Positions 17,183 to 27,822 of a DNA stretch of 27,822 nucleotides are shown here, in pieces. The stretch's first letter is position 1. Every line of letters starts with the position of its first letter. A program made the translations under genes and the position numbers. The notes beneath the pieces are model-generated. The model was not told where the DNA came from. It saw only the letters and a program-made list of their open reading frames with translations, and ran no database searches. Origin of the DNA: Peribolospora baueri (lineage: Eukaryota; Basidiomycota; Peribolosporomycetes; Peribolosporales; Peribolosporaceae); the NCBI GenBank assembly GCA_029717555.1, contig JAMDHS010000145.1, forward strand, positions 1-27,822, given 5' to 3'.

Positions 17183-20083
17183 ATGTCCCTTCACCCTACC
17201 ATTTCTCCGACCTGGTCTGCCCGCCCCATTTTTGTTTATTTTCGTAGCCTGTTGTCCAGCCTCGCCATCAGCGAGAGCATCCCTCTCGAATATGTCCTCA
17301 TCACTTTGACCGCTTTGCTCTTCTTCGCCCTCGTGCTGCTACTGTTTCTCTTCTTTGTCGTCACTCTTCGCGCTCGCCCGAGAGGCACCAACTTCAGGCG
17401 GGGAAGCAGCTTAAGGCGCACCGCCGCCGTCGTCGTCTTGGGTGATGTGGGGCGTAGCCCTAGGATGTGCCTGCATGCTCGCAGCTTGGCGAGGGAAGGG
17501 TGGAGGGTGTGGATCGTGGGGTATCGAGGTGAGTCTTGATCTGTGATATCTGTGCTATTCTGTTGTTCTGACCTTGCATGAACTGCTCTTTGCTCTCTTC
17601 TAGGCGCCCCTCCTCCCGACTATCTGCTTTCAACGACTATCAAGTTCTGCTACCTCGCCGAACCACCAGCGCTCATGACCAGACTCTCCAACTCCTCGCG
17701 CCTGCTATGGCTCGCTTTTGCACCCATAAAAATTGCTTTACAACTTGCCAATTTGTTCTGGGTGCTAACCATGCAATGCGGTGACGGTCGGCAAGGCGCA
17801 GTGGAGGTCGTTATCGTCCAGGTGAGTTGATTTTCTCCGGAAGTTGGAGATGTCTGCTTTGTCTTCGAGGTGTTCTGATCCGCTCGTGCGATTGCTTTCC
17901 GCAGACACCGCCAGCCATTCCGCTTTTGCCGGTCGTCCAGCTCACCACCCGTCTCCTCGGCTCTCGTTTGATCATCGATTGGCATAATTTGGCCTATACC
18001 ATTCTGGCATTGCGACTGGGTCGAGGCGTAGCCGGGAAAGTCGGCATCGGCGTGGCTAAAAGGTAATTGAAGTGCTGGTGAAAGAAATTCCTTCAACGCC
18101 ATATCTAATTATGCATTGGACTCGTCCTGTGCGGTTTCTTACCTCGCCATTAATCCAGTATCGAACGAACATTCGGCCGCTGCGCCTACGCGCACCTCTT
18201 TGTGACGCGCGCCTTATTGAACCACCTTGACGAACGATGGAATCTTCAAGGAAAGAAAGTTGTCTTGCACGATCGCCCCCCGGAGCATTTCAAACGGGCT
18301 CGAGTAATAGAAACGCACGAGGTGAGCGATTTTAGACCAGGACGAATGAGAAACTTCATTGCGCTCATCACCCTTTGCGGTTTTTTGTGTTGTTCAAGCT
18401 CTTCACAAAGTTGACCCCCGTCCTGGACGGTCCCTTGGCTGCTTCAGGAGAGCCCTCCCGCCGAACCACCCAGTTAGACGTCAAGCAGCCACCGGCCCGA
18501 GATGAGATCCCCTTCTTCCCTACGTATTCTTTACCTCACTCCACGCCTTTTACTACGACTTTACCGTCATGGTCTGGCACCCCTCCTTCACCTATTGACG
18601 GCCGAGCGTCGCTGGACACCCCTCCACTTTCGCCGTCTCCCCCTCGCGTACGATCAGGTGCTGCATCTTTTCTGGACCCGTCATACGTCGAGCTTCGCTC
18701 GGATCGACCCGCTCTGGTCGTGTCCTCCACCTCGTGGACCCCCGACGAAGACTTCTCCATCCTCCTGGATGCCTTGTCTAAATACGAAGAAAAGGCCAGG
18801 GATTCCTACAAGCGGAGCTTGTTCGCCGGCGTTGGGACAGGCGAGGAGGTGGGGCCGGCCCGGCGAGGCAGTGAGGAAGAGATGAGGACGGGAGCGGGAC
18901 GTGTGGGAAGGATGGTACGAAAGAACAGCGCGTCCAATCTCCCCTCTTTTGCTCGATTCGAGAACGACCGTCTGGAGCAGAACGGCGCTCCATTTCAGCG
19001 ACCCACCATTTCTACATCCCTCCAGTCCTCATCACAACGATCGGTATCGGCACTCTCTTCCCCCGTCCTTTCGTGTGAACCTGATTCCTTTTCGACGTCT
19101 CCCCTTCTTCCCAACTTGCTCGTGGTCATCACAGGCCGCGGACCCATGCTTTCCTCCTTCCTGCAAACCCTGGAGGCACGCTCGACATCTGAGTGTTGGG
19201 AGCGGGTAAGGGTTCGCACGCTCTGGCTCGAGGCTGCGGATTATCCGATCCTACTCGGCTCTGCGGACGTGGGAGTGAGCTTGCACACAAGCTCCAGCGG
19301 ATTGGATTTGCCCATGAAGGTAGTAGACATGCTCGGCTGCGGCGTACCGGTGTGCGCCGTCGGTTTTCCTTGGTGAGCGAGCTTTCTTCCATGGCCCTTG
19401 CTCGCGGGCTTTCGTGGACAAGTTGCCCTGACCCCCAACGAGCCTTTGTTCTGACCCTGTGGCTCTTTTGTGCTTTGATTTGAGCAGCCTAGACGAGCTA
19501 ATTCAACCTGGTCGCAATGGCCTCATATTTGACGATGCGGAAGGACTCGCCAATCATCTGGACGTACGTCAGTTGAGCGACGTATTTCTTGGAGACGGGA
19601 AAAGGTGAACTGACCGTGCACGTGTTCACGTACGTCTGACTCGTTTAGGCACTCCTGCTCTCCCATCCGGAACCCACGCGTCTAATGTCTCAGCTGCGTA
19701 ACGCTGCCCACACCTCTCTCGTCCATCCAGACTCTCTTTCCGACCCTTCCCAGCATCCGTTCGTGAGGCGTACGCCAAGCTGGGATGATAATTGGCGTAA
19801 GGTCGTAGGGCCGTTGTTAGAGAGGGAAGAGGGAAGCTGGGTAGCAGGAGAGAGGGCCAGTTCCTTACCTCCCTCTTCTCGATCTCACGCTCGAACGCGG
19901 ACGGACGGTGGAGAACGTTTGCGAGGCCAGACCAGCGTATCTACTGGCGCTGGCGAAGTCAGGGCCGGGAGAGGTGCACAAGGCGAAAGAGGGGAGAGGG
20001 AGGAGGACGAGTGGGGGGACGGGCTGCGGTGGCGCGGCGTGGCTGGAGTGCCAGCCATCGAGGTGTCGCATCATGAGAGTTGA
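17183..20083 (+). CDS. ALG1: ALG1 beta-1,4-mannosyltransferase, GT33 (789 aa)
   Basis: Seven exons: 17183-17528, 17604-17821, 17905-18062, 18159-18321, 18399-19372, 19488-19563, 19649-20083, all joining in frame. Introns are 75-115 bp; intron 4 ends in AAG. Adds the first mannose from GDP-Man to GlcNAc2-PP-dolichol on the cytosolic face of the ER. One N-terminal membrane anchor (about 36-62, VLITLTALLFFALVLLLF). Family motifs: VVVLGDVGRSPRM (83-95), PPAIPLLPVV, SRLIIDWHNLAY, LHDRPPEHF, VVITGRGPM, SSGLDLPMKVVDMLGCGVPV, then across intron 5 CLDELIQPGRNGLIF, and WDDNWRKVV near the end. Yeast ALG1 is 449 aa. The extra length is a Ser/Pro-rich insert of roughly 230 residues in exon 5, after HELFTKL, and a charged tail of about 100 residues after WDDNW. 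The start is the first ATG; a GTG-led frame from 17060 was ignored. Confidence 0.93.
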
Positions 20084-20326
20084 AGTTTATTGGAAGCGCG
20101 TCGAACAAAGCAAAGTCGGGAAATCGGCCATGTTGGTTTAGAAAGCCTGAGCATACTGGCCATGGGATGTATCGTCATGGGTTACACGGCACACACGGTG
20201 TGGGAGACGCTTTCCGCTTGCAGGTTTCGAATTTTGTGGCACACAGACAGAGAGCCCATACACATTACAGTAGTTCCGGCAGTCGCCCTACAAGTGCTTA
20301 CAAGTACAGCTACGCCACTCCTGCCG

Positions 20327-22436
20327 CTATGCGACCGTCCGATCGCTCTCTTCATGCCCTCCGGGTCTCGGCCGACACCAGAACTTGGTGGTGTGATCAT
20401 TGCTGCCGGAGCAAAGGATATGACCGAGAGGGTGAAAGGCTAAGCTCCACACGTTGGACTCGTGTGCAAATTCTAGCGTCGATATCGGGAGCGTCGGCTC
20501 GAGCGAGTCGAGAGACCAATAGACGATAGCGCCTTCCGAGCCGCCGGAGACGAGCAGGTTACGATGGACAGGATGCCAAGTGACGGCTGTAAATTTGAGT
20601 CGAAGCCCATACCAGGTGAGTGGGCAAGCGAGCCACAGGGGAAATCAATGGGAAGCGTACGAGCAGATAACTCACAACAAGCTTCCTTGCGATGACCCTT
20701 CATCGTGTAGAGCTCTTTCATCGCCCGAATATCGTACACCTTGACACTCTGATCCCTGCTCGCCGTCGCTACCATGTTTCCGTCCGCGTTCCACGATACC
20801 GCTTGCACCGTGTTCTTGTGGCCGTGACTTGCCCGGAGAAACATGTATGGAATAGGTCAGCTTACCGTTTAAGACGACGTTGCACCTCCCCCTCTGAAAA
20901 GAGAAACTCACTAGGTCCCGAGATTGGTGCCTGTTCGCGGATCCCAGAACTTGACAAGGTTATCCTTGGATCCTGAGACGATCAACCCTTGTGTTGGGTG
21001 CCAGGCGACGCACTTGACGTCCCAGTTGTGACCTGGCGAGAAAAAATGGAAGTGGTCAGTACACGGTATTGAAACAGGTAATATGGGGGCATCGCCGATA
21101 CGCCCTCGAAAGCTTGGAACAGGCCACCTGTTTGACCGGGCAATAGTGGAAGACCACTGCGCAGCTGAATCGCGAACCTCACCAGTGAGCATCCTCTCCT
21201 CCCTCGCCTCCTCGAAGCCCCAAAGCTTGAGCGTGCCGTCGTCAGACGCGCTGACAAATCGTGCGTCGTCCGGAGAAAAGCTGAGATCGCGCACGGCCTC
21301 TCGGTGACCCTGAAACGCCTTGAGGTTGTTCATGTTGCCTTGAAAATATTTGATCGTCCCCGACTGGTCGCAGCTGATGAGCCAGACGCCGGAGCGCGAC
21401 CAGACGAAAGATCGAATAGCCGTATCGTGAGCCTGAGTGGAATCAGACCATAAAAAGCGCGAGTTAGATGTATTGTATCGAGCGATGTTCAGAACAGAGG
21501 CGATCTCTTTCAGGATGCAAGGACGCGCACCTGCAAGATGGTCTCAAAGTTGAAAGTGAGACCATTCCAGAGCGTGAACTCTCCGCTAGTCGAACCGGTC
21601 AATAACCTTCGTCCTTCTGGTGTCCACTGCGATGGCAAATAGAGTGAAAAAAAGCAAGAGCAATGATGAGGGGGTGCTATCCTCTCCTTGGCGAAACCTC
21701 ATTATTCCGTTCTTCATCTCCTCTCTGTTGTTTCCAGCGCTCACCTTCACGACGTTGACGGGACATCGGACCTTGTTCGTAGACGTATGCACATGTTTGG
21801 TGCATACGGATGAGACGGTGCAGTCCGAATACGCAGCCGGTGGGAGCAGCTGAATAGCCACAGTAAGGATGATACAGGCAAAGATAAGTTGGTGTGACTT
21901 CACCCAAGCTTCTCCGAGGATCATTCATCACAAATAACGCACGTCTATGATGGAGTGGGGAGTAGGGCGAAGGTGACGCGTATCCCGAGTGGAAAGGGAC
22001 ATTGCTCGTTTCTGCCGGGGAACATGCCGTCGCTGTGAGCGGCTCCTGTGCCGGTCGTTCCAGCGGTCGTTCCGTAATCGGAGAAGAAAAGACCGATAAG
22101 GTAACTCACAAGATCCCACTTGATCATACCACTATTGTAGTCCACCGTGCGACGCTGCATCAGCCTGTTTCTCTTTCTGCCTTCGAACCCTGCGTTCTGG
22201 GCGGCCATCTGCGCTGCGAACTCCTCCTCCGCCCGTTTGTCCTTCTCCGGCGGCTGTGGAGGCTCGAGATACCGTGACGGCTGCCATCGGGGTCTCTTGA
22301 AGCCACGTTTGAGTGCCGGAGGGGACGAAGGAGACTGAGAGTCCGCTGCCGTCGAATCCAAGTCGTCCGAGGGCATCGGTGGTGGTGATGAAGGAGAAGC
22401 TTGGCAGTCGTACGCACGAGCTCGAGCTGTGTGCAT
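20327..22436 (-). CDS. PFS2: PFS2-type WD40 cleavage/polyadenylation factor subunit (446-466 aa)
   Basis: Eight exons on the minus strand: 22110-22436, 21943-22032, 21745-21849, 21531-21626, 21183-21432, 20912-21032, 20676-20827, 20327-20586. The seven introns (77-150 bp) all join in frame. Motifs in order: [164 protein letters not shown] joined to [11 protein letters not shown], and [19 protein letters not shown] near the stop. This is the seven-bladed propeller that scaffolds the cleavage and polyadenylation factor (WDR33 in animals), acting in nuclear mRNA 3'-end formation. Start is 22436 or 22376 (MPSDDLDST); neither has a strong context. The intron ending at 20828 uses an AAG acceptor. 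Confidence 0.93.
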
Positions 22437-22632
22437 TGATCACGTCCGCCAAATGCCGCCTTTGTCCGGCTGATAACGGCTGCTCGATGGACGGCTGCAT
22501 TATCTCACCGCGTGGGGAAGTCGAAACCACGACCACCGTTCACACCCGACAGCCATCGTCGTCGTGTCCTCGAGTCCTCTCAAACTTCTCTTTTCTCTTT
22601 AACTTACCCCACGCGCGCAGAGCAGACAGGGG
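22437..22632. promoter_or_regulatory. Divergent PFS2/steryl-glucosidase promoter
   Basis: About 196 bp between divergent start codons, with a TTCTCTTTTCTCTTT tract near 22586-22600 on the glucosidase side. No TATA box seen. Upstream PFS2 leader exons could overlap here, since GTGAG and CACAG signals occur on the minus strand. Confidence 0.4.
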
Positions 22633-25600
22633 ATGGCCGTCGAGGACTTTGTCAGCCAGGGTGGGAGCGCCTCGCTCGGCGTGCCACCGGACAACCGCAC
22701 CGCGCTCTCTCTCCCCCCTCCCTCCTCAGAAGGGCTTACAGAAAAGCCGCTGAAGGACCGTAAGGATCGCCCAGCTCTCCTTCGCGCTTCCACTGAGAGG
22801 ATGCAACATTCGGTCGGAGAAGGGTCGACCGCGATTCCCCCTCCTTCATCTTCCTCGGCCTCCTTCTGCGCTCCCGATGACCCCAAGCAAGCGCTCCAGA
22901 GTCTCAGGGCTGTTCCAGAATCCTCAAAGGCGGCCAAGACGCGCCTCAAGGTGGCCGTGCTGGAACGGAGAGCTGAACAGCGCTATGCCATATTGCAGGG
23001 GGACGCCAGCGCCAAAGAACGTAGTGCGAGGAAGGATATCAAGATTGTTGTCGATTCAAAGCGGTATAGGGTCGCTACTGCACCCAGCCAAAACGAGGAC
23101 GCCACCGTGCGGGTCACCGGAGGGACTAGCAAAAGAGAACATGAGATGCAGGCCGACGTGTTGAAGGACGCCGGTGTGGTTTTTCGTAATAGCAGGGTTC
23201 CCTCTGCCAGTCCTTTGACGGGAGAACCCGGTGAGAGACGGCCGCTGGATTGAACTCCCGTCGACGCTTGATGGTACTGGCGAATTGCTCATCGGATCCC
23301 TATTGCGCCTTCCCTTCGCTTTTCCATTATACCTTGCAGTGCCTCCTCACTACATTCATGCATGCTCTGCTCATTTCCGAGATACTTCCGGTCGAGCTCT
23401 CCTTCTCCGAGGCGTCAACTTTTCGGGATCTGCCAAAGCGCCTGTCGGCCAGCCGTCGGAGCAATTCGAGGGCTTTTGGGAGAAAGCCGAAGGCGGCGGC
23501 GAGAGTTTTGTCGGACAACCCCTGGATCTGGAGGATGGCAGCGCCGACGTACACCTTCAACGGCTGCGTGCATGGGGATTTAACTGCCTCCGATGGGTCG
23601 TCACGTGGGAGTCTCTCGAACACGAAGGACCGTGAGTTTTCTTTAGTTTTCCGGTCCCACGTAGTTCTGAAAGCGATCTGCTAACGCTCTGTTGCTTTGC
23701 CTGTCTGACTAACTCAGCGACAAGTACGACGAAGCTTATATCGATTATACCATTGCAGCACTTCGCAAGGTCAAGGAGTATGGCTTCAAGGTATTCATCG
23801 ATCCGCATCAAGATCTTGTAAGCATTTCCCGTTGGACTTGTCATATCAGTTTCCTGAGATCCCCGCTGAATCAAATCGCTTTGCCTTCTTGTCTTCAGTT
23901 TTCTCGTTTCACAGGTGGTTCAGGTGCACCCTTCTGGACAGTCATTGCCTGCGGTCTCAACCCTCGCAACTTCACCGCCACCCAGGCTGCCTTCCTTCAC
24001 TGCGAATGGCCGGGCCAGGAAGATCCTGATCCTTACAATTTCCCTGACATGCTTTGGGCTACCAACTATAACCGGCTCGCCGCCATGACCATGTCCGTTC
24101 TATTCTTCGCTGGCAAAGCGTACGCCCCGAAATGCATCATCGACGGCATGAACATCCAAGACTACCTTCAGAGACACTTCCTGCGCGCCTTCAAGCATTT
24201 GGCCGAGCGTTTGCGGGACGCTGGAGACCTGTTCGACGAGTGCATCATTGGGTGGGACAACATGAACGAACCCAACCGTACGCTCGTCGGCATTCAAGAC
24301 CTCTCCGTCATTCCAAAAGAACAGATGTTGAAGAAAGGCCCGACCCCAACCCCTCTCCAAGCGATGCAGCTAGGGATGGGTAAGGCGGTCACCGTCGAGA
24401 ATTGGGTATTCGGAAGTCTCGGCCCGAAGCGCGGAGGGCATGTAACAGTCGATCCGGCCGGGAAGACGGCTTGGCTCGCTCCGGAGACGGAGCCTGGAGG
24501 GAGGAACGAGAGGTGGAGCTGGACCCGCGATCCTGGATGGAAGCTGGGCAAGTGCGTCTGGGCGCTCCACGACGTGTGGGACGTCGAGACGGGCGACGTC
24601 TTGGAGAAAGATTACTTCCGATTCTATCGCCTCGGCGACGGCCTGGATGACTCGGCTGGCTCACTGGAGAAGCGACAGGTCGACTTCGTCGCCGACTTCT
24701 GGCTTCCGCATTGGCGAGCTTACGCTTCAACCGTTCGTCCCGTTCACAAGGAGGCGATCATGTTTGTCCAGCCTCCTGTGTTTGAGCCGCCGCCTAAGGA
24801 ACTCTCCGAGGCCGATCTCCAGTCGCGCGCAGCCCTCTCGCCTCACTTCTACGATGGCTTGACCCTCATTACCAAGCACTGGAACTGGTTCAACGCGGAC
24901 GCTCTTGGTTTGCTCCGCCGCAAGTATCCAGGCGTTCTCTTTGCGGTTAAGGTAGGCAACGCCGCCATTCGACAATGCCTCAGAGAACAGCTCGCCATTT
25001 TACGTCAAGACACTCTCGACGTTTTGGGTCGCTATCCGACCATGGTCGGCGAGATCGGCATTCCCTATGACTTGGACAACAAGAAAGCTTACTTTGGCTC
25101 TGACGGCAAGGGGGGCAAGGGAGCCGGAGACTATACCGCTCAATGCAGGGCGATGGACGCCAGTCTTAATGCGTGTGACGGGCGAAACGTGCTGAACTAC
25201 TGCGTATGGACATATTGTCCCGACAACTCTCACAAATGGGGTGACCACTGGAACGGGGAGGACCTCAGCATCTGGAGTGCTGATGATGTCAAGGAGCGCA
25301 AGGGAAGCAGTCCACATTTTTTGCAGCAGCCTGAAGGTGAAAAGAGTCTAGCGGAGAGCGCGGACACCATCGCTGCCCCAAGCCCTCTCTCTGCTACTAG
25401 CCCGGCTGGTGACAAGTTGGGCAATGGCGCGTCTGCACACTTGACGGACAAGACGTATTCCTCGACTGCCTCCTTGGTGACGCTCGCCGACCCGACAAAC
25501 CTTGCAGCCCCTCATCTGACCGAGTATACCATCCCCTTCCTCACCAATGGATCTCGTGCGGCAGCCGCGTTTTGTCGGCCGTACCCGACCGCTACGGTCG

Positions 25601-26220
25601 GGACGCCTCTAAGCATTGATTTTGACATCAAGAGCTCTGAGTTCAAGTTCTCCTTGTCAGTCACGCCCAACGACGTACAGGACGAAGGTCTACCCACCGA
25701 AATATACGTCCCCTTCGTTCACTATGCCAGTGACGTTTATTTGGGAGATGCAGCTGGTCACTGCGGAGGAAACCCAATCCGTGCGGGAACGGAAGATGTC
25801 GAGCGCGATGTTGGGAAGGAACTGTCGAAGCAGAGCACGACGGCGGAGTCGCTCGGTCTGCCACTCAGCGAGGGACGCTACGATGACGCTTTCCAGCTCG
25901 ACCTGCACGTCGAAGTAACCGCTGGGCGGTGGGAGGTCCAAGGGCAGAGGCTGCTGTGGTATCTCCCTCCAAACGCCTGCGAACGCGGCCGCGGCCTCGA
26001 CGATGACGACACTGGAGACATGGAAGACGGACCTTTCATTGAAGCGGGCGACGGCGAGGCGGTCCAGACGGACCTCACCGGCCAGGGAAAGTACCACGGA
26101 GGCGAGACGACGCACACGATCATCGTCCGCCGCAAAAGCGGGCCCATAAGCTTCGAGGAGAACCTGGGCGCCTGGGACGCGCTTTACGAGCGGGCCTTTG
26201 AACTGTGCAATCTTCTTTAG
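22633..26220 (+). CDS. EGH1: GH5 steryl-beta-glucosidase (1103 aa)
   Basis: Four exons: 22633-23230, 23340-23631, 23718-23817, 23899-26220; introns of 109, 86 and 81 bp (GTGAGA, GTGAGT, GTAAGC; all end CAG) join in frame. Hydrolyses the beta-glucoside bond of ergosteryl glucoside in sterol lipid turnover, as known for yeast Egh1 and Cryptococcus Sgl1/EGCrP2. The GH5 barrel begins at about residue 220 (RDTSGRALLLRGVNFSGSAK) and shows WGFNCLRWVVTWE, KVFIDPHQDL joined to FSRFTGGSGAPFW, the acid/base Glu454 in GWDNMNEPN and the nucleophile Glu715 in VGEIGIPYD. A beta-sandwich-like C-terminal domain follows (FCRPYPTATVGTPL, GRWEVQGQRLLWYLPP). No signal peptide. The first 200 residues are an uncommon N-terminal extension, low complexity then Lys/Arg-rich; yeast Egh1 is 764 aa. 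Glucosylceramide as substrate cannot be excluded from sequence. Confidence 0.92.
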
Positions 26221-26466
26221 ATTCGAACAGGTCTATGGGATTTCTGGTCTTTTGAGGGTTGGTGGTCAGCGTCAAGTCGTCATGGCACGCCTTGATATCT
26301 TCTCTGTTATGTGGGCGTTAGTCTTTCCTTGTCTTGTATTTCATACCATCTGTGGTCTGTGGACGTCGATCTTCCCCTGTCTTGTATTCTCTCGCCATGT
26401 CATGACCTTTTCCGATAGTCGAGCATTCCATCCCGCACAGGATACTTGATCAGTGTCCGCCCCAAC
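26221..26466. other. Convergent intergenic region with short internal repeat
   Basis: 246 bp between convergent stops. CTTGTCTTGTATT-like and GATCTTC-like words recur twice (about 26298-26340 and 26368-26392), a degenerate repeat of about 60 bp in the probable 3' UTRs. Nothing else seen. Confidence 0.4.
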
Positions 26467-27294
26467 TTAAGAGAGAGGCACCGTTGCGAGCACCTTCCAC
26501 TCCTCGGGCCTCCCCTGCGTGCTGACGACCAAGACGTCGCGAGAGATGAAACTTTTTACGCCCGCGACCTGTGCCCTGCTCTCCGTCCTCTCTTCCTCCA
26601 CGAGCTCCCCGTCCACGTCTTCCACCTCACCTCTGTCATGCATGCTGACGATGGTTTGCCGCCTTTGCTCGGAGGTGAGGTCGCCGTAGACAAGAGAGAG
26701 GTGAGGGAAGTAAGGAGGCTGGGAGGCGGTCTGCGGGAAGACTTGGCGCATGCGGGCGTTCAGGGAGACCAATGGCTGGGTTGGTGAGACGGCGGCGAGG
26801 ACGCACTGCTCGATATAGCGGGGAGAGGGGGCGAACAATCAAAATACAAGCCGAGTTCGCCGTGGGCACAAAAAGAGCGTCTACGACGCTTACCTGGAAG
26901 AAGGAGCTGCCCTCTCGGACGTCCATCAGTTCGAGCTCGAGCCCGCCGCCCACAACACCTCCTCTCGGCTGCCACTCCTCCCTCCAAGCCTCCACGGCCT
27001 TCCTCACGCGCTCCTCCACTTCTTTCACATCCATATCTTTCAAGCCAGGCAACAGAGTGACGTGCGGCTCAAAAAGAGGAGTGGAAGAGCGTTTGCTGAG
27101 GCTGGAGAGGAGGCCGGAGAGAGAGACGAAGGTGGGTGAGCAGCGAGGCGGGGAGAGCCAGAGGGAGACGCCTGTGAAGGTGCCGCCGGCGGAGCGGTAA
27201 AGGTCGTCCGCTGGACGCGGTGGTAGGGAGTGAGTCAAGAGAGAGGGACGACCTTGGCTCTGGCAGCCACATGGAGAGGGATTTCCTCACCCAT
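26467..27294 (-). CDS. CPD1: CPD1-type cyclic phosphodiesterase, 2H family (206 aa)
   Basis: Three exons on the minus strand: 27291-27294 (only ATGG), 26894-27171, 26467-26805. Introns are 119 bp (GTGAGG to CACAG) and 88 bp (GTAAGC to GCAG). The joined N-terminus reads MGVSLWLSPP, the usual start of this family, whereas the open frame of exon 2 has no upstream ATG. The two active-site motifs of 2H phosphoesterases are present: HVT at 38-40 (FEPHVTLLPG) and HLS at 129-131 (FPHLSLVYGDL). The second splice joins SSFFQ to CVLAAV as in relatives. The enzyme opens ADP-ribose 1'',2''-cyclic phosphate to the 1''-phosphate, a by-product of tRNA splicing. Yeast CPD1 is 239 aa. The first exon is inferred from the splice signals and family N-terminus, so 27294 is less certain than the rest. 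Confidence 0.87.
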
Positions 27295-27673
27295 CGTATC
27301 GTGTCTCTGGCCTTGATGTTGATGTCAGTGCGATTCGCGGTGGTCGTCGAAAGTTCAATATTCACATCACACATAATACACCATCATCCGATTCGGATCG
27401 CGCTGTGTCACCACGGATCTTCAATTCTTCCCCGTAATAGTTCCAGTAGGCAAGCATAAAACCATAGATCATCACACATGTATAAACATTCATACTCAAA
27501 AAAGTAGACGCTCATAAACATTGCCGTTAACATTCCCGTATTTATATGTAATATCAAAAGTATGGTGTAGGTCTTCATTCGTGACGTCATATATTCCTTC
27601 ACACATCAACTGTGGACTGCTTTGGGGCTCGATATCATACAGCTACGTCGTTCTCCAAATGCCAGACTCTTCC
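27295..27673. other. AT-richer right flank without a gene
   Basis: From about 27340 the base composition drops well below that of the gene region, with TATTTATATGTAATAT-like words. A perfect TGACGTCA palindrome (CRE/ATF type) lies at 27582-27589. The drop in GC leads up to the dispersed repeat and probably marks the edge of another accessory segment. No open frame of note. Confidence 0.5.
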
Positions 27674-27822
27674 ATCGTCAAGGACTGATTACCTAAAAGT
27701 TCATCATGGCCATGTTTGCCGAACCTCGCTACGCCAAGAACATCAACTTCGCGCGAAGTCTTTCACGACCCCCGTGCGCCTAGCATCCAAAGAGACTTGT
27801 TTAGAACAACAGTCCGGAATAC
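27674..27822 (-). repeat. Dispersed repeat, inverted copy at right edge (cut by window)
   Basis: Bases 27674-27822 are the reverse complement of 1655-1806, nearly identical apart from a 3-4 base length difference in the TTTGGATAGG stretch. The 14-bp palindrome ACTTCGCGCGAAGT is at 27746-27759. The match is still running at the last base. At least one sequence-specific base (CGAACCTCGC) agrees with the block A copy and not with block B. Confidence 0.85.

Overview
The window looks like nuclear DNA of a basidiomycete fungus, probably a GC-rich yeast-like species (Pucciniomycotina is my guess, not shown). The reasons are many short spliceosomal introns (45 to 151 bp, mostly 75 to 120, GTRNGY donors, CTNAC-like branch sites), serine/proline-rich insertions in conserved proteins, and a full set of fungal housekeeping genes with splice junctions that I could join in frame.

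Region 1 (1-5204) is accessory DNA. Two tandem copies of a block about 2.65 kb apart each carry, on the minus strand, a gene for a secreted precursor. It has a signal peptide, a short pro-region, then glycine/phenylalanine-rich peptides separated by Lys-Arg sites and short acidic spacers. This is the layout of Kex2-processed repeat proteins and of alpha-factor-type precursors, and I do not recognise the peptide family. The copies differ by a new intron/exon in copy A, a 72-bp micro-inversion, a 156-bp indel and an AT-rich insert of about 193 bp at the block junction. Each block also holds a decayed multi-exon gene fragment and a dispersed repeat. The dispersed repeat reappears inverted at the far right end (27674-27822).

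Region 2 (5205-7741) has no gene I can support. It holds small tandem repeats, paired CACGTG sites and microsatellites, and its right part is the long leader/promoter of the next gene.

Region 3 (7742-27294) is an ordinary gene-dense stretch. It holds an unrecognised Ser/Pro-rich nuclear-type protein (+); a small NCE101-like gene (-) with a 20-nt first coding exon; shugoshin SGO1 (+); a HOS3-type histone deacetylase (-); ALG1 chitobiosyldiphosphodolichol beta-mannosyltransferase (+); the WD40 cleavage/polyadenylation factor PFS2 (-); a GH5 steryl-beta-glucosidase (+); and a CPD1-type cyclic phosphodiesterase (-) with a 4-nt first coding exon. Genes alternate strand, giving divergent promoters (NCE101/SGO1, HOS3/ALG1, PFS2/glucosidase) and convergent tails. 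They serve unrelated pathways (cohesion, chromatin, N-glycosylation, mRNA 3' ends, sterol glucoside turnover, tRNA splicing by-products), so I infer no cluster function. The best candidate for an undescribed system is the tandem peptide-precursor pair at the left end.
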